Source of the DNA: Pelagibacteraceae bacterium AG-470-G21 | Lineage (GTDB): Bacteria; Pseudomonadota; Alphaproteobacteria; Pelagibacterales; Pelagibacteraceae | Length of the DNA stretch: 64,000 nucleotides | Assembly: GCA_003211555.1 (NCBI GenBank) | Contig: QCSH01000002.1 | Location: forward strand, 62,001-126,000 | Reading direction: 5' to 3' | Shown here: positions 27,709 through 37,799 of the stretch, piece after piece | How positions within the stretch are numbered: position 1 is the stretch's first letter | Layout of the letters: each line of letters opens with the position of its first letter | Notes under the pieces: model-generated | What the model was told of the DNA's origin: nothing | Databases searched by the model: none | What the model saw: only the letters and a program-made list of their open reading frames with translations | Made by a program: the position numbers and the translations under genes

Positions 27709-28413
27709 TTAAATATCTAAACCAGTTTCATCTATTTTTTTTCTAATTTCTTTTAGGTTGGCCCAAGAATATTTTTTTTGCTCTGCTTGTCTTAGCAGAT
27801 ATGCTGGGTGAAAAGTTATCATAGTTAAATATGTTTTATTATTAATTATTACTTCTTTCCATTTTCCTCTTTCTTTAGAAATTTTAATTTTATTCCCGAA
27901 GAGAGCTTCCATTGCTGTGCTTCCCATTAAAATAAGTATTTCCGGATTTATAATCGAAATATGTTTTCTTAAAAATTCAGAGTATCTATTTATCTCTGAT
28001 ATTTCAGGCTTTCGGTTATTTGGAGGTCTATAATTTACAACATTAGTTATATAAACGTTAGTTCTATCTAAATTAATAGCTTTCAACATTTTATTTAAAA
28101 GCATTCCCGCATCTCCAACAAATGGTTTTCCCAATTCATCTTCTTTTTGTCCAGGTCCTTCACCTACAATCATAATTTTAGAAAATGACTTTCCATCACT
28201 GAAAACAAGATTTTTAGCACTGTTTTTTAGTTCACAATTATCAATGTTTTCAATTTCAACTCTAAGTTTTGCTAATTCTTCAGATTTATCTTCAATAGTA
28301 ACAACATCTTTAAATCTATTTATTGGCTTATCGCTGAATTCATATTCAATATCTAGCTCATTAAATAAATCATTATCAAATATGTCATTTTGATTTTTTT
28401 CATTTAAAGTCAT
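27709..28413 (-). CDS. Uracil-DNA glycosylase, family 4-like
   Basis: 234 residues. Motif 1 GEGPGQKEDELGKPFVGDAG begins at 84 and motif 2 is HPAYLLR near 202, both of the family 4/5 superfamily, with VVNYRPPNNRKPE between. The whole protein contains only one cysteine (C60), so it cannot form the four-cysteine iron-sulfur cluster of thermophilic family 4 enzymes. The first about 50 residues are an acidic extension. It excises uracil from DNA. First of the udg-rnhB-ccrM set; starts 10 bases from the divergent TPR gene. Confidence 0.85.
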   Translation of the reverse strand: MTLNEKNQNDIFDNDLFNELDIEYEFSDKPINRFKDVVTIEDKSEELAKLRVEIENIDNCELKNSAKNLVFSDGKSFSKIMIVGEGPGQKEDELGKPFVGDAGMLLNKMLKAINLDRTNVYITNVVNYRPPNNRKPEISEINRYSEFLRKHISIINPEILILMGSTAMEALFGNKIKISKERGKWKEVIINNKTYLTMITFHPAYLLRQAEQKKYSWANLKEIRKKIDETGLDI

Positions 28414-28423
28414 AAAGTAAATA

Positions 28424-30103
28424 ATGTTATTAAAAATATTTTGTTTTTTGATATTAATTCTATTTCAAACAAATCTCTATTCAAAAGTAACCAATGAAAA
28501 AGAATTCAACCAGAAGTATCTATCAAACTACCTTTCAGCACTATTATCATTTGATAATCAAAAAAATAACGATGCATTAAAGTTTTTTGAGAGCTCAAAA
28601 TTATTAATTCAGTCACATGATAATTTTTTGCAAGAATACATCTTTTCACTGCTTTTGGATGGACAGGTTAAAAAAGCAATAAATCAATTAAAATATTCTA
28701 ATAACTCTATAGGAGGTGATTTTTTTGAGGGAAATTTATTATTAATCCTAGATAGTCTAAATAAGAAAAAATTTAAACAAGCAGCCTTAAAATTACAAAA
28801 GTTAGAAAAGTTTAAAGAAGAAGATTCCTATAAGTTTATTATTTACTCTACTTTGAAAAGCTATATTGATCTTTTTATTTACAAAAAATCAGACATTGTA
28901 GAACAATTTGGAAAGCTAGATTTAATTAACATGGCTTTTCAAAATTGTTATTTAAATTCAAAAAAAACTGAACCTTATTTTTTAAAACTTATTAATGATC
29001 CCCAAAGTGACTACTCTAGATATATTTTTTTTTATTTAAGTCATGAAGTACACAACAATGATTTTTCAACAGTTGATAACGTTGCTGAAACAATAGACTT
29101 TTTAAGAAGTAGTTTGCTTATTTCTCAGGTAAAAAAATGGATTGATGAAAAAAATTATAAAAAGTTGACACAACATTTTTCATGCCAAAATGAAAATGAT
29201 ATTTTAGCAGAATTTTTTTTCCTTATTTCCAATTTTTATTCATCGCAAGGTAGATTTGATTATTCAAATATATATTTAAATATTTCAAATTTTTTAAATC
29301 CCAAATTTTACTTTAATTTGTCTTTAATAGCTGAAAATTATCAGTCAAATAACAATTTTAAATTAGCGAAAAGAACTTTTGAAAAATTTGATGATAAGGA
29401 TAAAATATTTTTTTGGTATAAAACAAAAAAAATTGCCAGAATTATTGCAGAAGAGGAAAATAACGAAAAAAGTCTGGATTACATAATAAAAAATATTGAT
29501 AAGATTAACAAAAAATCAACAAAGGTGATTTTTGATTTAGCGAATATTTACAAAAACTTTAAAAAATATGAGGAGGCAATTAATTATTATACTATTGCTC
29601 TAAAAAATTTGGATAAAAGGTCTATGGCTTATGCAGACGTTTTGTATCGAAGAGGTGGTGCATATGAAAGATTAAAAAAATATGATTTGGCAGATAAAGA
29701 TTTGCTAAATTCAATTAAAATTAGACCTGATGAACCCTACACTCTTAATTATCTTGCTTATAGTTGGTTAGAGAGAGGATATAAAATTGAGGATGCAATT
29801 AAGATGCTAAACCAAGCTTATAAAGGTAAAGAAGATGACCCTTATATTACAGACTCAGTTGGCTGGGGTTACTATTTGACAGGGAATTATATTGAAGCGG
29901 AAAAGTATTTAAGAAAAGCAGTTGAATTATTACCAAGTGATCCTGTCGCAAGTGATCATTATGGTGATGTACTTTGGCAATTAAATAGAAAAATACAGGC
30001 AAACTATTTTTGGAAAAGTGCTTTGAATAGTGATGAGGCAGACGAAGAGTTAAAAAGCAAAGTTAAGGAAAAGTTATATAATGGCATAAAAAATAACTCT
30101 TAA
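28424..30103 (+). CDS. Exported tetratricopeptide-repeat protein
   Basis: 559 residues. An N-terminal signal segment (MLLKIFCFLILILFQTNLYS) is followed by a largely helical body. The C-terminal third contains clear TPR units, for example about 370-405 (DLANIYKNFKKYEEAINYY), 405-440 (ADVLYRRGGAYERLKKYD) and 475-510 (VGWGYYLTGNYIEAEKYL). Similar proteins are widespread in alphaproteobacteria next to ispE, but no biochemical role is known to me; TPRs usually mediate protein contacts. The ispE ATG follows the stop codon without a gap. Confidence 0.8.
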   Translation: MLLKIFCFLILILFQTNLYSKVTNEKEFNQKYLSNYLSALLSFDNQKNNDALKFFESSKLLIQSHDNFLQEYIFSLLLDGQVKKAINQLKYSNNSIGGDFFEGNLLLILDSLNKKKFKQAALKLQKLEKFKEEDSYKFIIYSTLKSYIDLFIYKKSDIVEQFGKLDLINMAFQNCYLNSKKTEPYFLKLINDPQSDYSRYIFFYLSHEVHNNDFSTVDNVAETIDFLRSSLLISQVKKWIDEKNYKKLTQHFSCQNENDILAEFFFLISNFYSSQGRFDYSNIYLNISNFLNPKFYFNLSLIAENYQSNNNFKLAKRTFEKFDDKDKIFFWYKTKKIARIIAEEENNEKSLDYIIKNIDKINKKSTKVIFDLANIYKNFKKYEEAINYYTIALKNLDKRSMAYADVLYRRGGAYERLKKYDLADKDLLNSIKIRPDEPYTLNYLAYSWLERGYKIEDAIKMLNQAYKGKEDDPYITDSVGWGYYLTGNYIEAEKYLRKAVELLPSDPVASDHYGDVLWQLNRKIQANYFWKSALNSDEADEELKSKVKEKLYNGIKNNS

Positions 30104-30949
30104 ATGAAGTTTAATAAAATTCAATCTTTTGCAAAAATAAACCTAACTCTTAAAATTTTAAAAAAGCTTCCAAATGGTTACCATGAAATAGAAAGTTTAA
30201 TATCTAAGATTAGTCTTGCTGATGAGATCTTAATAAAAGAGGTAAATGGTAAAAAAAACAAAATTACATTTAATGGAAATTTTTCATCAGGAATATCAAA
30301 TTCAAATACTATTTCAAAATTGCTTAAAATTTTAATTGATCAAAACCATATCAAAAATAAAAAATTCAATATTAAGATTAAAAAAAATATACCCCAATCT
30401 TCTGGCATGGGAGGAGGTTCAATGAATGCAGCTTCTATTTTAAATTATTTTATTAAAAAGAAAATGATCAAAACTACAAAAAAAGGTTTAATAAAAATTG
30501 CAAATAAAATTGGTTCAGATGTAATTTTGGGTCTATACGATAGTCCGGTAATTTTGCATGGCAAACAATATATTAAAGAAATTAAACAAAAATTAAAATT
30601 TCACTTAATAATCATAAAGCCTAATTTTGGATGTTCTACTAAGATGATTTATGACAAACACAGAGGATTTACAAAAAGCTTATTTATCAAGTCAAATAAG
30701 ATTAAATTAGAAGATTTGCAGAAAGTTTCTAATAATGATTTAGAAAAAACTGCTTTCAATAAATATCCAATTTTAAAGAAGATCAAAAGTTTTATGCAAA
30801 ATCTAGAAAATATTTACTTTGTCGGTATGACTGGGTCAGGCTCGACAATTATTGGTTATTTTTTGAAGAAAAATGCGGCATTAAAAGCAAAAAAAATATT
30901 AAAAAAGAAATATAAAAAGTATTGGTGTATTTACTCTAAAACTATATAA
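30104..30949 (+). CDS. ispE: 4-diphosphocytidyl-2-C-methyl-D-erythritol kinase
   Basis: 281 residues, GHMP kinase. Family features: FAKINLTLKIL at the N-terminus, LPNGYHEIESLI, the ATP-binding loop PQSSGMGGGSMNAAS and the C-terminal VGMTGSGSTIIGYF. It is the fourth enzyme of the MEP isoprenoid pathway. With ispH it is the second MEP gene in the window, serving quinone, carotenoid and lipid carrier synthesis. It starts directly after the TPR gene and is followed 32 bases later by tRNA-Gln. Confidence 0.95.
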   Translation: MKFNKIQSFAKINLTLKILKKLPNGYHEIESLISKISLADEILIKEVNGKKNKITFNGNFSSGISNSNTISKLLKILIDQNHIKNKKFNIKIKKNIPQSSGMGGGSMNAASILNYFIKKKMIKTTKKGLIKIANKIGSDVILGLYDSPVILHGKQYIKEIKQKLKFHLIIIKPNFGCSTKMIYDKHRGFTKSLFIKSNKIKLEDLQKVSNNDLEKTAFNKYPILKKIKSFMQNLENIYFVGMTGSGSTIIGYFLKKNAALKAKKILKKKYKKYWCIYSKTI

Positions 30950-30981
30950 AGCTTTTTTTTTGTGTTATACGAAAAATATCT

Positions 30982-31055
30982 TGGGGTGTAGCCAAGTGGT
31001 AAGGCAGCGGTTTTTGGTACCGCCATCCTAGGTTCGAATCCTAGCACCCCAGCCA
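30982..31055 (+). tRNA. trnQ: tRNA-Gln (anticodon TTG)
   Basis: Complete cloverleaf: acceptor stem TGGGGTG (30982-30988) pairs with CACCCCA (31045-31051); D arm GCC/GGC; anticodon stem GCGGT/ACCGC with loop TTTTGGT, giving TTG; T arm CTAGG-TTCGAAT-CCTAG (31028-31044). The discriminator is G31052 and CCA is encoded (31053-31055). Only three bases separate the CCA from the next start codon. Confidence 0.97.
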
Positions 31056-31058
31056 ATT

Positions 31059-32330
31059 ATGAAAGAATTATTAAAAAAAATTTTCTTAATTAGAAAAATT
31101 TCAAGTAGTAAAGATCTTAAATTTCAAGCATTAAAAAATAACTCTAAAGTTAATATAATATTTGATGCAATAAATGGCTACGATAATATCAGTGAAGTTA
31201 GGTATGTTGGTGGATGCGTAAGAAAAATACTAAATAAAGAAAATACTGATGATATTGATCTTGCAACAAATTTAATACCTGATCAAGTAAAGGAATGTTT
31301 AGACAATAACAAAATAAAGTATTTTGAAACTGGATTAGAGCATGGCACTATTACAGCTAAGATCGATAATCAAAATTTTGAAATTACAACTTTAAGAAAA
31401 GATGTTAAAACTGATGGTAGACATGCAGTTGTGGAGTATACGAATAACTGGGAAGAAGATGCGCTAAGAAGAGATTTTACAATAAATTCAATATACTCAG
31501 ATATTGACGGAAATTTATATGACCCTAACAATGGTCACAAAGATTTAATCAATGGAATGATTAAATTTATTGGTGAACCAGAGACTAGAATTAAAGAAGA
31601 TTATTTAAGAATAATAAGATACTTAAGATTTTATAGTGAATATAGCATTGTAGACCACGAGTTAAATGTTATTAAAATCATCAAACAAAATATTGAAGGT
31701 TTAGGAAAAGTTTCTAAAGAAAGACAATTTAATGAATTACAAAAAATCATCAAATTAAATAATTTTTTAAAAATTTTTAGTAATAAATCATCTTGTGAAT
31801 TATTTTCACTAATATTTCCTCAGCTTAAAAACTTAAAAAAGTTTACTAAATTATCTAAATCATCAGAGAAGATATTAAGGAATAAAAGTTCGTATTTTAT
31901 AATTTCTTTACTAGTAATTGACGAAACCGATAATTCTGATTATTTCATTTATAAATATAATTTGCCAAATGAATTAAAAGATAAAATTAACTTTTTAAAA
32001 TATTACTCAATAAATAAAAATACTAATGAAATTCTTAACAAGAAAGAATTGCAAAAAATTTTTTATTACAAAGAAAAATCTGATTTAATTGACTTAATAG
32101 ATTTTAACCTATTGTATTACAAAAAAAGTAAAAAACTTTCTGAGTTGAAGACATATTTTGAAAAATTAGATAAACCAACATTTCCTATAAAAGCACAATC
32201 TTTAATAGATGATTATGGATACAAAGAGGGAAGAGAACTTGGCGAAAAATTAAAAAATTTAGAAATTAAATGGATTGAAAATAATTTTACTTTATCAAAA
32301 AAAGATATGGAAAAAATTTTGACAATCTAA
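31059..32330 (+). CDS. cca: CCA tRNA nucleotidyltransferase / poly(A) polymerase family
   Basis: 423 residues, class II nucleotidyltransferase. The head carries GGCVRK (51-56), the metal-binding DDIDLAT (64-70), the [14 protein letters not shown] loop and RRDFT starting at R137. The C-terminal helical part is lysine-rich and divergent. Sequence alone does not settle CCA addition versus polyadenylation; alphaproteobacterial members of this size are usually CCA enzymes. The ATG is 3 bases after tRNA-Gln, so a cleaved transcript would be practically leaderless. The stop is shared with greA (CTAA). Confidence 0.85.
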   Translation: MKELLKKIFLIRKISSSKDLKFQALKNNSKVNIIFDAINGYDNISEVRYVGGCVRKILNKENTDDIDLATNLIPDQVKECLDNNKIKYFETGLEHGTITAKIDNQNFEITTLRKDVKTDGRHAVVEYTNNWEEDALRRDFTINSIYSDIDGNLYDPNNGHKDLINGMIKFIGEPETRIKEDYLRIIRYLRFYSEYSIVDHELNVIKIIKQNIEGLGKVSKERQFNELQKIIKLNNFLKIFSNKSSCELFSLIFPQLKNLKKFTKLSKSSEKILRNKSSYFIISLLVIDETDNSDYFIYKYNLPNELKDKINFLKYYSINKNTNEILNKKELQKIFYYKEKSDLIDLIDFNLLYYKKSKKLSELKTYFEKLDKPTFPIKAQSLIDDYGYKEGRELGEKLKNLEIKWIENNFTLSKKDMEKILTI

Positions 32331-32803
32331 ATATACTTGACGTCAATAATTTCAAAATTCTTTGTCCCAGCAGGTGTATTAATTTCTACAAGATCTCCCT
32401 TATTTTTACCTATAAGACCCTTCCCAATTGGTGATTGGAAATAAATAAGCTTTTCTTTAAGGTCAGCCTCGTCTTTACCAACAATTTTGTAGTTTATTTT
32501 TTCATTTGTATCTAAATTTTGAAGATAGACTGATGATCCAAATATAACCTTTCCGTCATTGCTAATCTTTGTGATGTCAATTACATTTGCTCTAGCTATC
32601 AAATCCTCAACTTCTTGAATTCTTCCCTCGTTATGAGATTGTTGTTCTTTAGCTGCATGATATTCTGCATTTTCTTTTAAGTCCCCATGAGATCTGGCTT
32701 CGGCTATTGCCGCAACTATTTCTGGCCTCTTTTTTTCTTTTAAAAAAACTAATTCACTTTTTAATTTTTCTAATCCTTTAATAGTAATTGGTTCTTTATC
32801 CAT
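32327..32803 (-). CDS. greA: Transcription elongation factor GreA
   Basis: 158 residues, standard length. The N-terminal coiled coil with [19 protein letters not shown] bears the acidic tip residues that enter the RNA polymerase secondary channel, and the C-terminal domain ends with [18 protein letters not shown]. GreA stimulates cleavage of backtracked transcripts. Third gene of the trmL-hemF-greA group; its stop codon overlaps that of cca on the other strand by four bases. Confidence 0.96.
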   Translation of the reverse strand: MDKEPITIKGLEKLKSELVFLKEKKRPEIVAAIAEARSHGDLKENAEYHAAKEQQSHNEGRIQEVEDLIARANVIDITKISNDGKVIFGSSVYLQNLDTNEKINYKIVGKDEADLKEKLIYFQSPIGKGLIGKNKGDLVEINTPAGTKNFEIIDVKYI

Positions 32804-32806
32804 ATT

Positions 32807-33631
32807 TTACCATTTAGCTATTGGTGGAAGTGACATAAGTATAGCTTCTACATTTCCACCAGTTTGTAAACCAAATTTTGTTCCTCTGTCATGTAATAAG
32901 TTAAATTCAACATATCTACCTCTTTTTTTATATTGAATTTCTTTCTCTTTTTTTGTCCATTTTAATCTATTTTTTTTGAGTATTATTTCGTTAGAAATAT
33001 TTTTAAAACTAATTCCTACTTCTCTAACAAACGAAAAATCCTTTTCCCAATTTCTTTTTTTATAATCAAAAAAAATACCTCCAATACCTCGTGGCTCTTT
33101 TCTATGTGGCAAGTAAAAATATTCATCACACCATTTTTTATACTTTTTGTAATAACTCTTATTATACTTGTCACAGGATCTTTTTAATTCTTTGTGAAAC
33201 CAAATTTCCAATTTTTTGTCTTTGATAGAAGGCGTAACATCCATTCCACCTCCAAACCAACCAAATGATGTAACAATATATCTTGTATTAAAGTGCATTG
33301 CGGGTACGTGAGGGTTTTTCATGTGCATGACAACTGAAATACCAGTAGCCCAAAATTTTGAACTTTTTTTTGTACCAGGAATTTTGTTTTTAAATTCGTT
33401 CGAAAATTTTCCATAAACTTCTGAAAAATTTACTCCCACTTTATCAAACATTCTACCATTTTCTAAAATCCTGTATTGACCACCACCTTCATCTTTATTT
33501 TCACTTCTATTCCAATTTGTAATTTTAAATTTGATTTTTTTTCCTTCAAGTTCCTCTATCTCTTTACAAAGTACTTCTTGCAAAGTTTTAAACCAATTTT
33601 TTGCCAGTTTTTTTTTTATGTATTGATCCAT
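32807..33631 (-). CDS. hemF: Oxygen-dependent coproporphyrinogen III oxidase
   Basis: 274 residues. Conserved blocks include HMKNPHVPAMHFNTRYIV with the active-site histidines, WFGGGMDVTPSI, PHRKEPRGIGGIFFD and the C-terminal DRGTKFGLQTGGNVEAILMS. It converts coproporphyrinogen III to protoporphyrinogen IX using O2, supplying heme for the bc1 complex and oxidase encoded in the window. It abuts trmL (the stop of trmL directly precedes its start) and lies 3 bases before greA. Confidence 0.96.
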   Translation of the reverse strand: MDQYIKKKLAKNWFKTLQEVLCKEIEELEGKKIKFKITNWNRSENKDEGGGQYRILENGRMFDKVGVNFSEVYGKFSNEFKNKIPGTKKSSKFWATGISVVMHMKNPHVPAMHFNTRYIVTSFGWFGGGMDVTPSIKDKKLEIWFHKELKRSCDKYNKSYYKKYKKWCDEYFYLPHRKEPRGIGGIFFDYKKRNWEKDFSFVREVGISFKNISNEIILKKNRLKWTKKEKEIQYKKRGRYVEFNLLHDRGTKFGLQTGGNVEAILMSLPPIAKW

Positions 33632-34108
33632 TTAACCGATTTGCCTTATAAATTCTGAAGCTCCGATTGCTACAGAAATAGATATATTCAAAGATCTTTT
33701 ATTTTTTAACATTGGAATTTTAATTCTTTCGGTAACCTTAGAGTGAACATCATCAGGAACACCTGCGCTTTCTCTACCAAATAGCAAGATATCATTACGT
33801 TTAAATTTAAACTTTGTATAAATTTTGCTTGCTTTAGTCGTTAACAAAACGATTCTATTGTCTTTATTTTTACTAAAAAACTCCTTTTTGCTTTTATAAA
33901 ATTTAATCTTACTATAATCTAAATAATCCATAACAACTCTTTTAAATCTTTTATCGGTAAACAAAAATCCACAAGGCTCTATAATCTCTAAACTAGCACC
34001 AAGACAAGAACAAGTTCGAATAATCGAAGCTGTATTTTGGGGTATATCTGGCTGATATAGAGCTACTTTTAGACCATGTTTTATAGGTTTCTGTGTCATT
34101 GTTACCAT
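33632..34108 (-). CDS. trmL: tRNA (cytidine(34)-2'-O)-methyltransferase
   Basis: 158 residues, SPOUT fold. LYQPDIPQNTASIIRTCSCLG near the N-terminus, LLFGRESAGVPDDVH and the knot segment MLKNKRSLNISISVAIGA match TrmL. It methylates the wobble nucleotide of certain leucine tRNAs. Two in-frame ATGs (positions 1 and 4) are possible starts. First gene of the trmL-hemF-greA group and divergent from petA, with 60 bases between. Confidence 0.9.
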   Translation of the reverse strand: MVTMTQKPIKHGLKVALYQPDIPQNTASIIRTCSCLGASLEIIEPCGFLFTDKRFKRVVMDYLDYSKIKFYKSKKEFFSKNKDNRIVLLTTKASKIYTKFKFKRNDILLFGRESAGVPDDVHSKVTERIKIPMLKNKRSLNISISVAIGASEFIRQIG

Positions 34109-34127
34109 AGAAATATCTCTTTTTTAT

Positions 34128-34143
34128 TATATGAAATCATATA
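34128..34143. promoter_or_regulatory. Palindrome between trmL and petA
   Basis: TATATGA (34128-34134) and TCATATA (34137-34143) are perfect 7-base arms with a 2-base centre. It lies in the only intergenic space that can hold the petABC promoter, 25 bases before the petA ATG. It could be an operator, but AT-rich palindromes arise by chance easily. Confidence 0.3.
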
Positions 34144-34168
34144 TTAGCAACTATATAGAATATTAATA

Positions 34169-34690
34169 ATGTCAGATCAAAAAGACGAAAAAAAGACCGA
34201 TAGAAGAGATTTCTTGTTCACGGCAACAGCTGCTGCAGGTGTAGTTGGCGTAGGAGCCGCGGTTTGGCCATTAGTAGACCAAATGAACCCCGATGCATCT
34301 GTGAAAGCATTAGCTAGCACGGAAGTTGATGTAAGTTCAATGCAACCTGGACAGTCTTTGACTGTTCTTTGGAGAGGTAAACCAGTTTTTATAAAAAGAA
34401 GAACTGATGATGAAATTAAACAAGCAAGAAAAGTGAATATAAATGATCTTAAACATCCTGAGAAAGATGAAGATAGAGCAAAAAATCCTGAATGGTTAGT
34501 TATGCTAGGTATTTGTACTCACCTAGGATGTGTGCCATTAACAGATAAGGGTGACTATGATGGTTGGTTCTGTCCTTGTCATGGTTCTCATTACGATACT
34601 TCTGGAAGAATAAGAAAAGGTCCAGCTCCAACTAATATGGAGATACCCAAATACGAATTTGTAAACACAAACACGATTAAGATTGGATAA
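34169..34690 (+). CDS. petA: Ubiquinol-cytochrome c reductase, Rieske iron-sulfur subunit
   Basis: 173 residues. N-terminal twin-arginine motif DRRDFLF (11-17) and a membrane anchor (about 18-36) are typical of Rieske proteins exported folded by Tat. The cluster ligands are CTHLGC (C116, H118; C121 in the disulfide) and CPCHGSHYD (C135, H138; C137 in the disulfide). It takes electrons from ubiquinol at the outer face of the bc1 complex. First gene of petABC, 2 bases before petB. Confidence 0.96.
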   Translation: MSDQKDEKKTDRRDFLFTATAAAGVVGVGAAVWPLVDQMNPDASVKALASTEVDVSSMQPGQSLTVLWRGKPVFIKRRTDDEIKQARKVNINDLKHPEKDEDRAKNPEWLVMLGICTHLGCVPLTDKGDYDGWFCPCHGSHYDTSGRIRKGPAPTNMEIPKYEFVNTNTIKIG

Positions 34691-34692
34691 AT

Positions 34693-35970
34693 ATGAGTGA
34701 TCACGAATACACACCTAGTTCAAAATTTGGAAAATGGTTTAATGATAGACTGCCTTTACTTACATTGGCAAATCACTTATCAGATTATCCGACACCAAAA
34801 AATTTAAATTACTGGTGGACTTTTGGTGGAATATTAACTTTTTGCTTAATTACTCAAATAGTTACAGGATTAGTGTTAGCAATGCACTACATTGCGCATG
34901 CAGACATGGCCTTCAGCAGTGTTGAGCATATTATGAGAGATGTTAATTATGGATGGTTGTTGAGATACGTGCATGCAAACGGTGCATCTATGTTCTTCTT
35001 AGCAGTTTATATTCATATTTTTAGATCACTATTTTATGGTTCTTACAAATCTCCAAGGGAAATAATTTGGATACTTGGAATAATAATTTATTTACTAATG
35101 ATGGCAGCTGCTTTTATGGGATACGTACTTCCTTGGGGACAAATGAGCTTTTGGGGAGCAACTGTTATAACGAATTTATTTAGTGCTATCCCTTTAGTAG
35201 GCGAGAGTATTACTACTTGGTTGTGGGGTGGTTATTCAGTTGACAATCCAACATTAACAAGATTTTTTACTCTTCATTATCTTATTCCTTTTTTAATCTT
35301 GGGACTTGTAGTTCTACATATTTGGGCATTACACGTTCCTGGCAATAATAATCCAGTTGGTATCGATATTAGAAAACCATCAAAAGATACAGTTCCATTT
35401 CATCCATATATAGTAATAAAAGACGCTTTTGCTTTATTAATGTTCTGCATTATTTTTGCTTTATTTGTTTTTTACCAACCAAATATATTAGGGCATGCTG
35501 ATAATTATATTGAGGCAAATCCACTAGTTACTCCAGCACATATAGTCCCTGAATGGTATTTATTACCATTCTATGCAATCTTGAGATCTGTTCCTGATAA
35601 ACTAATGGGAGTCGTGGCTATGTTGTCTGCTATTTTAATTTTAGCCGCCTTACCATGGTTAGATACATCAAAGGTAAGATCTGCAGTTTTTAGGCCTTTG
35701 TTTAGACAATTTTATTGGATCTTAGTAGCAGATGTTTTAATACTAGGGTATGTTGGTGCGATGCCAGCAGAGGGATTATATTTATTAGTTGCGAGAGTGG
35801 CTACAGCTTATTATTTTGCACATTTTTTAATTATTCTACCAGTTTTAGGATGGAAGGAAAAAACTACGCCATTGCCGTTAAGTATTTCTGAACCTGTTTT
35901 AGGTGGTTCACCAAATTTTGCTGCCGCAAGGGCTAGGAGTAACGAAAAATTAGAAAACACAGTAAAGTGA
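34693..35970 (+). CDS. petB: Cytochrome b of the bc1 complex
   Basis: 425 residues, eight membrane helices. Conserved segments include [31 protein letters not shown], the heme-ligating histidines in RYVHANGAS and LHVPGNNNP regions, [19 protein letters not shown] and the quinol-site motif [13 protein letters not shown]. The protein carries both quinone sites and both b hemes. The stop TGA overlaps the petC GTG start. Confidence 0.97.
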   Translation: MSDHEYTPSSKFGKWFNDRLPLLTLANHLSDYPTPKNLNYWWTFGGILTFCLITQIVTGLVLAMHYIAHADMAFSSVEHIMRDVNYGWLLRYVHANGASMFFLAVYIHIFRSLFYGSYKSPREIIWILGIIIYLLMMAAAFMGYVLPWGQMSFWGATVITNLFSAIPLVGESITTWLWGGYSVDNPTLTRFFTLHYLIPFLILGLVVLHIWALHVPGNNNPVGIDIRKPSKDTVPFHPYIVIKDAFALLMFCIIFALFVFYQPNILGHADNYIEANPLVTPAHIVPEWYLLPFYAILRSVPDKLMGVVAMLSAILILAALPWLDTSKVRSAVFRPLFRQFYWILVADVLILGYVGAMPAEGLYLLVARVATAYYFAHFLIILPVLGWKEKTTPLPLSISEPVLGGSPNFAAARARSNEKLENTVK

Positions 35971-36749
35971 GTAAAGTAAAAATAACTTTTTTTACAATTT
36001 TAGTTTCATTAATTTTCTTAAATACATCTTATTCTGCTGAAAAGTCTCCTCCATTTTTAGAGACCAAATGGACTTTTAAGGGCTTATTTGGAAAATTTGA
36101 TAGGGCGTCACTTCAAAGAGGGTATCAAGTGTATACTGAGGTATGTGCTTCGTGTCATTCAATGAAATACTTAACTTACAGAAATTTAGCTGAAAAGGGT
36201 GGACCTGAATTTTCTGAAGCAGAAGCAAAAGCTATAGCGGCTAGTTTTGAGATAACAGATGGCCCAAATAGCACAGGTGAAATGTTTGTTAGACCAGCAA
36301 AGTTATCTGATAAATTTGTAATGCCTTATGCAAATGAACAAGAAGCAACAGCTGCAAATGGTGGGGCATATCCGCCAGATATGTCTGTTTTAGTAAAAGC
36401 GAGACAAGGCGGAGCTGATTATATTTATTCACTGCTATTAGGTTACTCAGAACCTCCAGAGGGAATTAAATTAGATGATGGTGTCTATTATAATAAGTAT
36501 ATGTACGGTAATAAAATTAAAATGCCAGCACCTCTATCCGATGACTTGATAGAATATACAGACGGAACTAAAGCAACAGCAGAACAGATGTCAAAAGATG
36601 TAACAAATTTTCTGATGTGGTCAGCAGAACCGCATTTGGAGCAAAGGCATAAAACAGGTTTTAGAGTTATATCTTATTTAATTATTTTGACTATTTTAGT
36701 TTACTTTACAATGAAGAAAATATGGTCACGTGTTGAACCTAAAGTTTAA
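35967..36749 (+). CDS. petC: Cytochrome c1 of the bc1 complex
   Basis: 260 residues. Signal peptide (about 1-24), heme c motif CASCH at 60-64, axial methionine M186 in KIKMPAPL, and a C-terminal membrane anchor (about 236-252) with the usual basic end. It passes electrons from the Rieske protein to cytochrome c. The start is GTG, overlapping the petB stop (GTGA). Its 3' end overlaps that of ychF on the opposite strand by 24 bases. Confidence 0.96.
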   Translation: MSKVKITFFTILVSLIFLNTSYSAEKSPPFLETKWTFKGLFGKFDRASLQRGYQVYTEVCASCHSMKYLTYRNLAEKGGPEFSEAEAKAIAASFEITDGPNSTGEMFVRPAKLSDKFVMPYANEQEATAANGGAYPPDMSVLVKARQGGADYIYSLLLGYSEPPEGIKLDDGVYYNKYMYGNKIKMPAPLSDDLIEYTDGTKATAEQMSKDVTNFLMWSAEPHLEQRHKTGFRVISYLIILTILVYFTMKKIWSRVEPKV

Positions 36750-37799
36750 GACATCACCATCTTTTACAATATAATCTTTGCCTTCTAATCTCATTTTACC
36801 GTTTTCTCTAGATTTTAACCACCCACCATTATTTACAAAATCGTTGTATGAAACTGTCTCTGCTCTTATAAATCCTTTTTCAAAGTCTGTATGAATTGTT
36901 CCTGCTGCTTGAGGGGCCATACAATTTTTATTAATTGTCCATGCTCGTGTTTCCTCGATACCTGATGTAAAAAATGTTTCTAAGGAAAGAAGATCATATC
37001 CTTTTTTAATTAACTGATTTAACCCAGTTTCATCAACATTAATCATTTTCATATAATTTTCTCTTTCTTCATTTTCTAATTCGTTTAATTGGTTTTCTAT
37101 TTCTGCTGAAATTATCAAAGTATTCCTAGTACCATATTTTTCAATAAAGACTTTTGTGTAATCGTTGCCTTTATCAATGCTATTTTCATCTACATTACAA
37201 ACATACAATTTAGGTTTAACTGATAATAAACCAGATAACTTCACATCTTTTTTATCAAATTCAGTATATAACTGTTTAATATCCTTATTTTGATTTATTA
37301 AATTTTGAGCTTTATATAAGATTTTGTTTTGACTCTCATCATTATTTTTTTTATTTTTTTTATCTAATCTTTTTTGTATAGATTCTAAATCAGCTAATGA
37401 CATCTCAGTTTCAATTATTTCTAAATCTCTTATTGGATCGACAGTACTATTTACATTTTGTATATCGTCTGAGTCAAAACATCTTACTAAGTGAATGAGA
37501 GCATCAACTTCTCTTATATGAGATAAGAATTTATTGCCCAATCCTTCACCTTTAGACGCTCCTTTTACTAACCCAGCTATATCTACAAAAGATATTGTGG
37601 TATTTATTTTTTTTTTTGAATTTGAAATTTCAACCAATTTGTCAATTCTATGGTCTGGAACTGAAACGATACCAATATTTGGGTCTATAGTACAAAAAGG
37701 AAAATTTGCTGCTTGAGCTTTGTTAGAATTAGTTAGAGCATTAAATAAAGTTGATTTACCAACATTTGGTAAGCCAACAATACCACATTTAAAACCCAT
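36726..37799 (-). CDS. ychF: Redox-regulated ATPase/GTPase YchF (Obg family)
   Basis: 357 residues. P-loop GLPNVGKS (9-16), switch II DIAGLVKGASKGEGLGNKFL, an inserted coiled coil, and a C-terminal TGS domain ending with [20 protein letters not shown]. YchF/OLA1 proteins bind ATP in preference to GTP and associate with ribosomes in stress responses. Last of the lgt-midA-pgeF-prs-rplY-pth-ychF group, starting directly after the pth stop. Confidence 0.95.
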   Translation of the reverse strand: MGFKCGIVGLPNVGKSTLFNALTNSNKAQAANFPFCTIDPNIGIVSVPDHRIDKLVEISNSKKKINTTISFVDIAGLVKGASKGEGLGNKFLSHIREVDALIHLVRCFDSDDIQNVNSTVDPIRDLEIIETEMSLADLESIQKRLDKKNKKNNDESQNKILYKAQNLINQNKDIKQLYTEFDKKDVKLSGLLSVKPKLYVCNVDENSIDKGNDYTKVFIEKYGTRNTLIISAEIENQLNELENEERENYMKMINVDETGLNQLIKKGYDLLSLETFFTSGIEETRAWTINKNCMAPQAAGTIHTDFEKGFIRAETVSYNDFVNNGGWLKSRENGKMRLEGKDYIVKDGDVLNFRFNT

